A stretch of DNA of 64,000 nt from the NCBI RefSeq assembly GCF_029855125.1, contig NZ_CP123229.1, forward strand, positions 372,001 to 436,000, read 5' to 3'. The stretch is from Methylocapsa sp. D3K7. GTDB lineage: Bacteria; Pseudomonadota; Alphaproteobacteria; Rhizobiales; Beijerinckiaceae. Positions 48,721 to 57,816 of this stretch are shown here, piece after piece. The notes under the pieces are model-generated. The model searched no databases, had not been told where the DNA came from, and worked only from the letters and a program-made list of their open reading frames with translations. The position numbers were made by a program, and so were the translations under genes. Numbering within the stretch: the stretch's first letter is position 1; the number at the start of each line of letters is the position of its first letter.

Positions 48721-48855
48721 ACGCCACCGGGAACGTGCCCTGGTTTGTGGGTTTGCACCCGCACCAAAACTCTTCCCGGCAGCCTTTGCGCCAAAACCCA
48801 GTTTGGCCTACCATCCCGCTAACGATAGCCGGAATGGCAAGAAGGAAACGTCATC

Positions 48856-50814
48856 ATGACAGGTGCACCTGCAAAGGCTGCGGTGGCTGGACCGCGCTCC
48901 GTCGCGTTGATCGGTCCCTATGGAAGCGGCAAGTCGGCGCTGTTCGAGGCGCTTCTCGCCGCGGCGGGATCGCCGCTGAAGCGGCCGTCCGACATGCGCA
49001 AGCGCGTCGTCAGCACCGAGGTGCGCCTGGGCCATTGCTCCTTTCTGGGGGATCGCTGGTCGCTCCTCGATTGCCCCGGTTCGGTTGAATTTTCCTATGA
49101 GACCGAAGCTGCGCTCGCGGCGGCCGATCTCGCCATCGTCGTGTGCGAGCCCACAGCCAGCCGGGCCTCCAGCGTTCCAATTTTGCTCAAGGCCCTCGAG
49201 GATTTTGGCGTTCCCCACCTGATCTTCATCAACAAAATCGATACGTTGACCGGCGCTCTCGACGAAACGCTCGCGGCGCTCCAGGCTGGCTCCAAATACC
49301 CGCTGGTGCCACGGCAATTGCCGATCCGCGAAGATGATGCGGTGGTGGGCTATATCGAGGTTGTGAGCGGGCGCGCCTACCGCTACGGCGCCAACCAAGC
49401 CGCCGAGCGGATCGAAATTCCGGCGCAGCTCCGCGATCCGGAAAAGCATGCGCTCGAGGGACTGGCCGAGGTGCTGGCCGATCAGGACGACGCCCTCTTA
49501 GAAATGCTGATCGAGGAAGTGACGCCGACGCCGGACGAGCTTTACCAGCACTTGCGCAAGGATCAGGCGAGCGGCAAAATCGTCGAGGTTCTGCTGGGCT
49601 CGGCGGCGCGGGGACAAGGCATTTTTGCGCTTTGGAAGGCGCTGCGGCATGACGTGCCGGATTCATCGGAGACCGCCAGCCATCGCGGCATTGTTGCCGG
49701 GACAGAACCGTTGGTTCAGATTTTTAAGACGGTTCAGGCGGGCAAGCTGTCCTACGGCCGCGTCTGGCGCGGCGTGCTGCGCGACAGCGCAACCTTCGAC
49801 GGAGTCCGCGTCGGCGGCATTCAGCGCTTCCCTGGCGGCGAGCCTGTCCGCGTGCCGGAGGCTGACGCCGGGGAACTCGTCGCGCTTGGACGTCTCGAAG
49901 GCGTTGCGACAGGGGCCGTGCTTGGAGACCCAGGCGCGCAAGCATCCCTGCCCTTTCCCGCGGCGCCGCCGGCGGTCTATGCGTTCGCGATCATGGCCAA
50001 GGATCGCAAGGACGATGTCAAGCTGTCCGCCGCCCTGCACAAACTCGTTTTGGAAGATCCCGCTCTTTCCATCGACCACGATCTCGAAACCGGCGAGACG
50101 ATTCTCAAAGGGCAAGGCGAGATTCATCTCAATACCGCCATCGAACGCCTTGCCACCATTTACAATCTTCAAATCACCACCACGTCGCCCAAAATCGCGT
50201 TCAAAGAGACGATCAAGCGGAAGATCGCCCAGCACTCAAGGCTCAAGCGGCAGACCGGCGGGCATGGTCAATTTGCCGACGTGAAGCTGGAGATAGAGCC
50301 GCGCAGCCGCGGCGAAGGTTTTCTGTTCATCGATAAGATTGTCGGCGGCGCGGTGCCAAGGCAATATATTCCGGCGGTGCGCGAAGCCGCCGAGGAGTCG
50401 ATGCAAAAGGGGCCGTCCGGCTACCCGGTTGTCGATGTCGCCGTCACCTTGGTCGATGGAACATTCCATACGGTGGACAGCTCCGACATGGCGTTCAGAA
50501 CCGCGACGCGCCAGGGGATTGCCGAAGGCCTCGCCAAGGCGGACCCGGTGCTGCTTGAACCCATCGAACATGTCACGGCGAGCGTGCCGAACATTTTCAC
50601 AGCGGCGACTCAGCGCCTGCTGTCAGGCCGCCGCGGCCAAATTCTCGGCTATGCCGAGCGTCCTGGATGGCCGGGTTGGGATGATGTCGAGGCCCTCGTG
50701 CCGGCCGCTGAACTGCATGATTTCATCATCGAGCTGCGGTCCGATACGATGGGGTTGGGCCATTATCGTCACCGTTTCGACCATCTCGCCGAAGCGCGCG
50801 GCATGACAGCTTAA
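48856..50814 (+). CDS. Elongation factor G-like translational GTPase (paralog)
   Basis: 652-residue EF-G-like GTPase. It is not the housekeeping fusA: the P-loop reads GPYGSGKS (from about residue 20) instead of AHIDAGKT, G3 is LLDCPGSVEF instead of DTPGHVDF, and G4 is NKID. Domains II-V are present, with the domain IV-V region (RQTGGHGQFADVKLEIEP, FIDKIVGGAVPRQYIPAVREA, GYPVVDVAVTLVDG) well kept. Many alphaproteobacteria have such a single-copy 'EF-G-like' protein of unclear role. It begins 136 bases after the parS palindrome. Confidence 0.88.
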   Translation: MTGAPAKAAVAGPRSVALIGPYGSGKSALFEALLAAAGSPLKRPSDMRKRVVSTEVRLGHCSFLGDRWSLLDCPGSVEFSYETEAALAAADLAIVVCEPTASRASSVPILLKALEDFGVPHLIFINKIDTLTGALDETLAALQAGSKYPLVPRQLPIREDDAVVGYIEVVSGRAYRYGANQAAERIEIPAQLRDPEKHALEGLAEVLADQDDALLEMLIEEVTPTPDELYQHLRKDQASGKIVEVLLGSAARGQGIFALWKALRHDVPDSSETASHRGIVAGTEPLVQIFKTVQAGKLSYGRVWRGVLRDSATFDGVRVGGIQRFPGGEPVRVPEADAGELVALGRLEGVATGAVLGDPGAQASLPFPAAPPAVYAFAIMAKDRKDDVKLSAALHKLVLEDPALSIDHDLETGETILKGQGEIHLNTAIERLATIYNLQITTTSPKIAFKETIKRKIAQHSRLKRQTGGHGQFADVKLEIEPRSRGEGFLFIDKIVGGAVPRQYIPAVREAAEESMQKGPSGYPVVDVAVTLVDGTFHTVDSSDMAFRTATRQGIAEGLAKADPVLLEPIEHVTASVPNIFTAATQRLLSGRRGQILGYAERPGWPGWDDVEALVPAAELHDFIIELRSDTMGLGHYRHRFDHLAEARGMTA

Positions 50815-50841
50815 CGCCGCGCAGCGTTTTGTCGGTAAGTT

Positions 50842-51660
50842 TCAGTCAGTGTTTGCAGCGGTGTTCGATGGCGGCGGGATAATTCCCACGCTCGACGGGT
50901 TTGTCCCCACCGGAATCGTGGCCACAACGGTATTGCTGATCGTACTGATCAGCGACACGCTGCTGTCGCCATTGTTCACCACATAGACGACGGCCCCGTC
51001 GGGCGTAATCGCAATTCCAGAAGGCCCTGCTCCTACAGTGATGAATGTAAGCAAGGAGGGAGGATTCGCCGTCGCATCGACCACCCAGACGCCGCCGCCA
51101 GCGTTTGCGACATAGACCCGCGTTCCGTCCGGAGAAAAGACGAGTTGAAACGGGAACGTGTTGGTCCCAAACGCGACAGTGGCCGCCACTGAAGGAGGGG
51201 TCGTCGTTGTGTCGATGACCGAAACGGTGTCGGAGCTTTGGTTCGCGACATAGACGCGTTTTCCATCCGGCGAGACAGCAACACCCGTGGGGCCTTTGCC
51301 CACCCGGACCGTTGCCGTCACGGATGGAGGAGTTACAGCCGCGTTGATCACCGAAAGGGTGCCAGAACCACTGGTCGCGCCCATGTTCGGGACATAGATG
51401 CGAGTTCCGTCCGGCGAAACAGCCACTCCTTGCGGAAAACGCCCCACTCCCGTCGTGGAGACCACCGACGGCGGCGAGGGAGGAAAAAACATGATTCCGG
51501 AAACCGTGCCGGGACCTCCATTCGACACATAGGCCTTGGGCTCGATGGGTGCCGCCGCCGCAGTCATCGCCGCCCCGAGCCCCATGATCAGAGCGGGGAG
51601 GTGAACACTCATAGTCAGCACATCAAAGGTGCCACAAGTGTTCTTCTTCTTGTTATACAT
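50842..51660 (-). CDS. Exported YVTN/NHL-type beta-propeller protein
   Basis: 272 residues with an N-terminal signal (hydrophobic part near LIMGLGAAMTAAAA) and about five beta-propeller repeats of the YVTN type (GVAVSPDGTRIYVPN, GVAVSPDGKRVYVAN, LVFSPDGTRVYVAN, GIAITPDGAVVYVVN). Linkers are Pro/Ser/Thr-rich. Such proteins are usually secreted or surface-bound, and some precede cytochromes in methylotrophs. ATG 51660 has GGGGG upstream; ATG 51612 would give a more standard signal peptide. Function unknown. Confidence 0.82.
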   Translation of the reverse strand: MYNKKKNTCGTFDVLTMSVHLPALIMGLGAAMTAAAAPIEPKAYVSNGGPGTVSGIMFFPPSPPSVVSTTGVGRFPQGVAVSPDGTRIYVPNMGATSGSGTLSVINAAVTPPSVTATVRVGKGPTGVAVSPDGKRVYVANQSSDTVSVIDTTTTPPSVAATVAFGTNTFPFQLVFSPDGTRVYVANAGGGVWVVDATANPPSLLTFITVGAGPSGIAITPDGAVVYVVNNGDSSVSLISTISNTVVATIPVGTNPSSVGIIPPPSNTAANTD

Positions 51661-51933
51661 TAAATATTACCCCCGTTTATGTATTGCAGAAATGGGTACA
51701 CTATAACTTCTTTTACCTTCTTTCCTTCTTCCGGACAAGGCGAGCGGCGATCCTGTCTATGTGCCGGAAGCCGATGCCGGAGGAACAAGCGTCCCCACTG
51801 TTTCCCGCTTCCGCCACCGATCTCAGACGGCAAATTTGCGGACAATTCGCCAAGTGCGTTTCCTCACTTCTGCGTGCTCTTTTCCACTGTACGGGGTTCG
51901 TGCCGAGGGGTTTCCATCCCAGGAGGACGGACC

Positions 51934-52173
51934 ATGAAAACGTGCTGGGTGATTGTTTTGGCCGCGAGCGTTGGGTTTGGCACTCCCGGTCTTGCCGGAG
52001 CAGCCCCGATCTCTCCAATCGATGGAGCCAGAACGAACGCCAACCTCTTGCCGCCGATGGATCGATATGCATCCTTGTTGTGGTCCGGGCCGCGAGGACT
52101 GTTGCATAACAAGACGCCAGCAAGATCCTCCGATGGGATTATAGCTGTACGCTACAGCTATAATCACCAATAA
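51934..52173 (+). CDS. Small predicted secreted protein
   Basis: 79 residues, starting at ATG 51934 after an excellent AGGAGG ribosome site seven bases upstream. A signal peptide (KTCWVIVLAASVGFG...GLAGAA) is followed by about 55 mature residues (SPIDGARTNANLLPPMDRYASL) with no Cys. No family recognised. The final codons overlap the right arm of a 13 bp perfect inverted repeat (52137-52165). Between the propeller and cytochrome genes. Confidence 0.62.
   Translation: MKTCWVIVLAASVGFGTPGLAGAAPISPIDGARTNANLLPPMDRYASLLWSGPRGLLHNKTPARSSDGIIAVRYSYNHQ
52137..52165. repeat. Perfect 13 bp inverted repeat with 3 base loop
   Basis: GATTATAGCTGTA (52137-52149) and TACAGCTATAATC (52153-52165) are exact reverse complements around CGC. 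It spans the end of the 79-residue frame, and no T tract follows. It may be an operator, an RNA-stabilising hairpin or a weak terminator. Confidence 0.9.
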
Positions 52174-52342
52174 ATACCGCCCGAATGTGAAGGATGGCAG
52201 GAGCACTTCTCAGAGTGCGCCTCTTTCGATTCATCTTGATGCGCGCATGATCAAGAGCGGGATGAGTTGCACTCGCAATGTCCCGCACTTAACATCGATC
52301 GCATTCATGAGCTTGGACGGATCCCATCCAAACTCATCAGGT

Positions 52343-53590
52343 CTAATGCGCCCGCTTCCCCGCGGAAACGGCACATGTTTGGAATGGGCTGTTGGGGCAG
52401 GCCTCGGACAGCGACCAGACAAAATCGCGGCGGATCCAAGCGCTCGATGGCAGCGGCGCCGGAGCCCCGACGGGGTTCGACGTCAAGAGGGTGATGCCGT
52501 CCGTGCCGTCGTTCTTGACCGATGAAACACTGTGGCAGGTGATGCAAGACGCCTGGGTCAGCGGAACTCCTGCATTTTCGCCCTCGATCACCGAGTTTCC
52601 CAACAGTTTGGGTTGGAAGAAACCCGTTTGCACGCCATCCAGCCGGTAGTTGAACCATTCCGGGGCCAAATTCGCCGCCGTCATCATCGCCGTCAGTTGC
52701 GGCGTCAGGGCCGTGGGTGTCCCATGCGTCGTTGCCGGCTTCGACCCAAAAGTGTCGGTGCAGCCCAACACCTGGCAGCGGTTAGGGTTGGTAATCGGGC
52801 TCTGCGGCTCGAAGGTCGCCCATATCCACTGGTCCAAAAGCTTCGAGATCAGATGCATGCCGGCCAGTCCAAAGCAATTGCCGTGGATGGTTTCGACGTG
52901 AATTTTCTGGGTGAAGCCAGCCGGAAGATTATTGCAATCGAGGCCGATGCTCGTCAGCGCGATCCAATCGGATTTGATTTCAACGGAAGAACCGCTGAAT
53001 TGGATATCGGCGTGAAGCGTCGCGGCGTTGGCTTGGCCCGGGCGGTTCCAGAGATTTGTTCCCGCGATATAATCGGATGTTCCCCCATTCAGCCGGACTT
53101 CCTCGCAAATGACGAGATTGGGCTGGCCCGCGGGCGGCGTGGCGGCCTTGTTGCAATTTTGATCCGCGCCGCCAAGCAGTCCAGGAATCAGAGTCAAAAG
53201 CGACGGATTCTTGGTGAGTGCGAGCGGGCTGCCATGCAGCACATGGACGTCGGAGGTCGCCGCCGCTTTCGCGTTCGGCACTTCGAGACCCAGGGATGGA
53301 TCCGTTGGGTACTGCTGCGCCTGCTCAATCCAATTTTGCCAGACGACAAACGGATATTGCGTTGCATTCACCGGGCAGGTCGCCGCCACCCATAATTGCC
53401 ATGCCGTTTTCGTGATATTCGCGCTGACCGATCCTGGCGGCGCGCAGGGGTTGAGAGGCTGGGCGTCGCCGGTCCCGGCCCTGGCGGCAGGGATGCCTAG
53501 CGAAGCCTGCTGACCGGGAGGCAGTAATACCGAAAAGAATAAGGCGATCGCCACAAGCGATGCAAACACGACTGCCGCACAACGCGTCAT
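52343..53590 (-). CDS. Exported c-type cytochrome-like protein
   Basis: 415 residues starting at ATG 53590, with GGGAGG upstream. A signal peptide ends near AARAGTGDA. There is one heme c motif CxxCH, at Cys 349-Cys 352-His 353 (ASCITCHSVS), close to the C-terminus; the N-terminal 340 residues match no family I know and contain several Cys and WxxxAATCP-like segments. It may be a periplasmic electron carrier or a large scaffold with one heme. Upstream DNA (53640-53710) is A/T-rich. Probably horizontally acquired along with the propeller and small secreted genes. Confidence 0.75.
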   Translation of the reverse strand: MTRCAAVVFASLVAIALFFSVLLPPGQQASLGIPAARAGTGDAQPLNPCAPPGSVSANITKTAWQLWVAATCPVNATQYPFVVWQNWIEQAQQYPTDPSLGLEVPNAKAAATSDVHVLHGSPLALTKNPSLLTLIPGLLGGADQNCNKAATPPAGQPNLVICEEVRLNGGTSDYIAGTNLWNRPGQANAATLHADIQFSGSSVEIKSDWIALTSIGLDCNNLPAGFTQKIHVETIHGNCFGLAGMHLISKLLDQWIWATFEPQSPITNPNRCQVLGCTDTFGSKPATTHGTPTALTPQLTAMMTAANLAPEWFNYRLDGVQTGFFQPKLLGNSVIEGENAGVPLTQASCITCHSVSSVKNDGTDGITLLTSNPVGAPAPLPSSAWIRRDFVWSLSEACPNSPFQTCAVSAGKRAH

Positions 53591-53777
53591 TGAGTCCTCC
53601 CCTCTGGCCAGGCTAACTGGCTTCTGGCTATCTTTGAGAATGCCGATGCCTCTCAACTATAAATTATGATGTATCGTAACTATCGTCAATAAATATTGTA
53701 TCGAAGCAGCTTTTTCATTGTATGAGAAGCAAAAGTGGCCCTTGATCATGGAGGGGACTGTGGCGAGCTGAAAACGC
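53591..53777. other. A/T-rich divergent gap before rluD
   Basis: Contains a very A/T-rich stretch (about 53650-53725) unlike flanking DNA, probably the cytochrome gene promoter and a junction of acquired DNA. No gene seen. Confidence 0.4.
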
Positions 53778-54794
53778 GTGAACACGATTTTTGAAAACGA
53801 TCTTTGCTTCGCCTGCCGGGTTGAGCCTGAACATGGCGGCGAGAGGTTCGACCGCTTTCTCGTGGCGGCGGCAGAAAACCTCTCTCGGACGCGTGTGAAA
53901 AGCCTGATCGAGGCGGGTCATGCCGCGATCGACGGATCAGTCGTGATCAATCCAAGTCAGCTGTTGCGCGCTGGCCAGACCGCCAGTTTGCGCATGCCGC
54001 CGCCTCTCGATCCAACGCCCTTGGGGGAAGACATTCCCCTCCATATCGCGTTCGAGGATTCGCATCTGCTTGTCATCGATAAACCGGCGGGCTTGGTGGT
54101 GCATCCCGCCGCCGGGCATGAGTCGGGCACCTTGGTCAATGCGCTGATCGCCCACTGCGGCGATGGTCTTTCGGGCATCGGTGGCGTGCGGCGCCCCGGG
54201 ATCGTCCATCGTCTAGACAAGGGCACCTCGGGGCTTTTGGTCGTCGCGAAGACCGATGCGGCACATCAGGGGTTGGCCCAGCTTTTTGCCGATCACGGGA
54301 AAACCTTGCCGCTCACACGTGCTTATCTAGCCTTCGTCTGGGGCGTCCCAGCACGGCCCTCAGGCACCATCGACGCCGCACTCGCCCGCCACGCCATAGA
54401 CCGCGAAAAAATTGCGGTCGTGCCTGCCGGGCGCGGCCGCCACGCGGTCACTCACTGGCGGATCATTGAAAGTTACGCCGACGAAGCGAGCCTCGTTTCC
54501 TGCCGTCTGGAGACGGGACGAACTCATCAGATTCGCGTCCACATGGCCCATTTGGGTCACCCCGTACTGGGCGATCCCCTTTACGCGGCGGGGTTCAAGA
54601 GCAAGGCCGTACGGCTTCCAGCGGCGGCGCAGGCCTGCCTCACCGCCCTCGCCCGGCAAGCGTTGCATGCGGCGGAGCTTGGTTTCCCGCATCCCTTGAC
54701 AGGTGCCCAGATGCACTTCGAGAGTGCATTGCCGAGCGAGCTGCAAGGATTGCGGAGCGCACTTTCCGCCCCGGGCCTCGTGAAGCTATCTTGA
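53778..54794 (+). CDS. rluD: RluA-family 23S rRNA pseudouridine synthase, RluD-like
   Basis: 338-residue pseudouridine synthase. The N-terminal S4-like domain (about 15-75: RFDRFLVAAAENLSRTRVKSLIEAG) precedes a catalytic domain whose Asp 147 lies in the signature HRLDKGTSGLLVVAKT. ETGRTHQIRVHMAHLGHPVLGDPLY is the second signature. The start is GTG 53778. The exact uridines modified (1911/1915/1917 in RluD) are an inference. Upstream of rpoH, as in other Hyphomicrobiales. Confidence 0.9.
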   Translation: MNTIFENDLCFACRVEPEHGGERFDRFLVAAAENLSRTRVKSLIEAGHAAIDGSVVINPSQLLRAGQTASLRMPPPLDPTPLGEDIPLHIAFEDSHLLVIDKPAGLVVHPAAGHESGTLVNALIAHCGDGLSGIGGVRRPGIVHRLDKGTSGLLVVAKTDAAHQGLAQLFADHGKTLPLTRAYLAFVWGVPARPSGTIDAALARHAIDREKIAVVPAGRGRHAVTHWRIIESYADEASLVSCRLETGRTHQIRVHMAHLGHPVLGDPLYAAGFKSKAVRLPAAAQACLTALARQALHAAELGFPHPLTGAQMHFESALPSELQGLRSALSAPGLVKLS

Positions 54795-54804
54795 TTTACA
54801 TCAA
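54791..54804. promoter_or_regulatory. FNR/FixK-type operator
   Basis: TTGATTTACATCAA fits the consensus TTGAT-N4-ATCAA exactly. It overlaps the rluD stop codon and forms an 8 bp stem (54788-54795 with 54800-54807). A TAATTC lies at 54827-54832, the -10 position expected for a class II FNR-type promoter centred at -41.5, giving a start near 54839. No gene other than rpoH (start 55187) lies downstream. Confidence 0.6.
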
Positions 54805-54807
54805 GAT

Positions 54808-55186
54808 TGGAAATTGACGAATCCCGTAATTCGTTATCTCATCGCATTTCTCGGCATGGTGCCGGGGGCAATGCGTGCTTGCGATCAGCTCCGCACAAGA
54901 AAACCGCCCGATCATTGCTGGTTTCTTTCAAGATTTCACGCTTATTTTACCGCAGAATGTAACGCCGCAGGGATACCCAGCGTAAATAGTTAAAGACAAG
55001 AAAAATCATTCGTATCGTACAATTTGAACCATAAGCGTGGTGGAATGTTGCCAATGTTTAATCCAGTTAGGTTGCCTCGCCTCTTTCAGTCATGGTCGAG
55101 GCATTCTATATTTCCGAATCGCACGGTCTACAATGACGTGACCGCAGCGGAACCCGCTGACGCAGGGGTTCCAAGGAGAAAGTGAA
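54808..55186. other. Intergenic leader of rpoH
   Basis: About 380 bases between rluD and rpoH. It should hold the rpoH promoters. CGGCA/TGCCG near 54851-54863 forms a short stem. No small gene is recognised; a small RNA cannot be excluded given the upstream FNR-type box. Confidence 0.4.
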
Positions 55187-56095
55187 ATGGCTGCCGCACT
55201 GCCAATGATTTCCGGTGAAAGCGGTCTCGCTCGTTACCTCAATCAAATACGCCGGTTTCCCATGTTGGAGCCGCAAGAGGAGTACATGCTTGCCAAACGC
55301 TGGCGTGAGCATGAGGATCCCGACGCGGCGCACAAGCTCGTTACCTCCCATCTGCGTCTCGTCGCCAAGATCGCCATGGGCTACCGCGGCTATGGCCTGC
55401 CGATCAGCGAAGTTGTCTCGGAAGGCAATGTCGGCCTGATGCAAGCCGTCAAACGCTTCGAGCCGGACAAGGGATTTCGCCTCGCGACATATGCGATGTG
55501 GTGGATCCGCGCCTCAATTCAAGAGTATATTTTGCGGTCCTGGTCGCTTGTGAAAATGGGAACGACGGCCAACCAGAAAAAACTCTTCTTCAATTTGCGG
55601 CGCGCGAAAAGCCAGATATCGGCACTGGAAGACGGCGACTTGCGCCCGGATCAGGTCAAGATTATCGCGCACCGGCTCGGAGTCCCAGAACAGGACGTGA
55701 TCGATATGAACCGGCGGATGTCGGGCGACGCCTCCCTCAACACGCCGCTGCGCGAGGAGAGCGAGGGCGAGTGGCAGGATTGGCTCGTCGATGACGGCAT
55801 CAGCCAGGAAAATATTCTCGCCGAGCGCGAGGAAAGCGACAACCGTCTCGATGCCCTGAACGACGCGCTTGGCGTTTTGAACCCTCGCGAACGGCGGATT
55901 TTCGAGGCGCGCCGGCTCGCCGATGATCCCGTGACACTCGAATCCTTGTCCGACGAATTTGGCATTTCGCGCGAGCGGGTGCGGCAAATCGAGGTTCGCG
56001 CTTTCGAGAAAATCCAATCCGCTGTGCGGGCCGGGGTCGCGAAAACGGAATCGCTGGCAAGGCGCCGGCTCGAAAGCCCCGCCGCGCCGATGTAA
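55187..56095 (+). CDS. rpoH: RNA polymerase sigma-32 factor
   Basis: 302-residue heat-shock sigma factor. Region 2 is clear (AHKLVTSHLRLVAKIAMGYRGYGLP, EGNVGLMQAVKRFEPDKGFRLATYAMWWIRASIQEYI). The RpoH box that sets it apart from other sigma-70 members is QKKLFFNLRR. Region 4 ends FGISRERVRQIEVRAFEKI. ATG 55187 follows GGAGAAAGTG. Directs transcription of chaperone and protease genes after protein damage. Confidence 0.96.
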   Translation: MAAALPMISGESGLARYLNQIRRFPMLEPQEEYMLAKRWREHEDPDAAHKLVTSHLRLVAKIAMGYRGYGLPISEVVSEGNVGLMQAVKRFEPDKGFRLATYAMWWIRASIQEYILRSWSLVKMGTTANQKKLFFNLRRAKSQISALEDGDLRPDQVKIIAHRLGVPEQDVIDMNRRMSGDASLNTPLREESEGEWQDWLVDDGISQENILAEREESDNRLDALNDALGVLNPRERRIFEARRLADDPVTLESLSDEFGISRERVRQIEVRAFEKIQSAVRAGVAKTESLARRRLESPAAPM

Positions 56096-56161
56096 AGGCG
56101 GCTTTTCGGCGCGTCTGGCGGCGGACAATGGTCCGGTTGCCAGCCGCCGGGATGTTGATCG

Positions 56162-56860
56162 ATGATCGATCTTTATTATTGGACAACCCCGAACGGACAC
56201 AAGATCACGCTTTTCTTAGAAGAGGCGGGCATGCCTTATGTGATCCATCCCGTTAATCTCAGCCGGGGGGATCAGTTCAAGCCGGAGTTTTTGGCGATTT
56301 CGCCGAACAACCGGATTCCGGCGATCGTTGATCAGAACCCCGCGGACGGCGGCGCGCCGATCCCGGTTTTCGAGTCAGGCGCCATTCTTCTCTATCTCGC
56401 CGAAAAAACCGGGAAGTTTCTGCCAAAGGATTTCCGCGGCCGGTTCGAAACCCTCGAATGGCTTTTCTGGCAGGTCGGCGGTCTTGGCCCGATGGCTGGC
56501 CAAAACCATCATTTCAAGCAATACGCGCGTGAAAAACTCGCCTATGCGATCGAACGTTATGTGAATGAAACCGGACGCCTCTACGCTGTCCTCAATAAGC
56601 GCCTGGCAGACCGGGCGTTTGTGGCTGGGGAGTATTCGATCGCCGATATGGCGATCTACCCTTGGATTGTTCCGCACCAAAGCCAGAGCCAGAAGCTTGA
56701 GGATTTCCCGTATCTTGCCCGCTGGTTCGAGGCAATCCGCGCGCGTCCTGCAACGCAGCGCGCCTACGCAAAGGCGCAGGAAATCAATCAGGCGCCGGTG
56801 GTCGGCGACGAGGAGTCGGGCAGAATCTTGTTTTCGCAAACGGCGGCCGACGTCAAATAG
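56162..56860 (+). CDS. Glutathione S-transferase family protein, YfcG/Ure2-like
   Basis: 232 residues. The N-terminal thioredoxin-like domain starts IDLYYWTTPNGHKITLFLEEAG, where TPNGHK is the signature of the Ure2p/YfcG disulfide-bond oxidoreductase branch. NNRIPAIVD (cis-Pro) and ESGAILLYLAEK follow. The C-terminal helical domain contains MAGQNHHFKQYA and SIADMAIYPW. Likely glutathione-dependent reductase activity. 66 bases after rpoH, same strand. Confidence 0.92.
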   Translation: MIDLYYWTTPNGHKITLFLEEAGMPYVIHPVNLSRGDQFKPEFLAISPNNRIPAIVDQNPADGGAPIPVFESGAILLYLAEKTGKFLPKDFRGRFETLEWLFWQVGGLGPMAGQNHHFKQYAREKLAYAIERYVNETGRLYAVLNKRLADRAFVAGEYSIADMAIYPWIVPHQSQSQKLEDFPYLARWFEAIRARPATQRAYAKAQEINQAPVVGDEESGRILFSQTAADVK

Positions 56861-57045
56861 GGCCTTTCGTACCCCTACCGTTGGCCCTGTGCTTATAAGC
56901 GGCCCCGGTTTGCTTTATTTCTTGAAAACACCGGCTTATATCAGCCTCCACACGCTCAGCCTGGCAAGACCAGCCCGCGCCCTGTGGCGGGGGGATGTAA
57001 GCGCTTTGCGGCGCGGCAGGGCCAAATTGGAGACAGAGGACTGCA

Positions 57046-57792
57046 ATGGCAGGACATAGTCAGTTCAAAAACATCATGCACAAGAAGGGCAAGCAGGATG
57101 CGATCCGCGCCAAGCTCTTCTCCAAGCTCGCCCGCGAAATTACGGTCGCCGCGAAATTAGGCCTGCCCGACCCCTCCATGAATGCGCGGCTGCGCGCCGC
57201 CGTCTTAGCCGCCCGCGCCGAAAACATGCCAAAAGACAATATTGAACGTGCCATCAAAAAAGCGGCGGGCAGCGACACGGAAAATTATGCCGAAGTCCGT
57301 TACGAAGGTTATGCGCCAGGCGGAGTTGCCATCATCGTCGAAGCCCTTACCGACAATCGCAACCGGACGGCGGGAGAGGTGCGCTCTTACTTCACCAAAA
57401 GCGGCGGCTCGCTCGCCGAGACCGGCGCTGTGTCTTTCCTCTTTGATCATGTGGGCGTCATCGAGTTTCCGGCCAAGGCCGCTTCGGAAGACGCGATGAT
57501 GGAGGCGGCGATCGAAGCCGGCGCCGAAGATGTTCAGGCGAGCGATGACGGCTATGAAGTCATTACAACCCTCGAAAGCTTGCGTGAGGTCGCGCAAACG
57601 CTGGAGTCGAAATTCGGCGAGCCGCGCAAGGCGAGCTTGATCTGGAAGCCGCACAACACCATCGGCGTCGATGACGAATCAGGCGAAAAAATTCTGCGCC
57701 TCGTCGGCATGCTGGAAGACAATGACGACGTGCAGAACGTCTATGCCAATTTCGAAGTGTCCGACACGCTCATGGCGAAGTTCGCCGATTGA
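57046..57792 (+). CDS. yebC: YebC/PmpR family DNA-binding regulatory protein
   Basis: 248 residues. [31 protein letters not shown] is diagnostic, as are [13 protein letters not shown] and [21 protein letters not shown]. YebC proteins bind DNA as regulators, and recent work also links some to ribosome stalling at proline runs. In many alphaproteobacteria yebC precedes ruvCAB, but here ruvCA lies 15 kb away. GGAG lies upstream of the ATG. Confidence 0.96.
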   Translation: MAGHSQFKNIMHKKGKQDAIRAKLFSKLAREITVAAKLGLPDPSMNARLRAAVLAARAENMPKDNIERAIKKAAGSDTENYAEVRYEGYAPGGVAIIVEALTDNRNRTAGEVRSYFTKSGGSLAETGAVSFLFDHVGVIEFPAKAASEDAMMEAAIEAGAEDVQASDDGYEVITTLESLREVAQTLESKFGEPRKASLIWKPHNTIGVDDESGEKILRLVGMLEDNDDVQNVYANFEVSDTLMAKFAD

Positions 57793-57816
57793 GTACGGCC
57801 GCGGACATGGACAACA

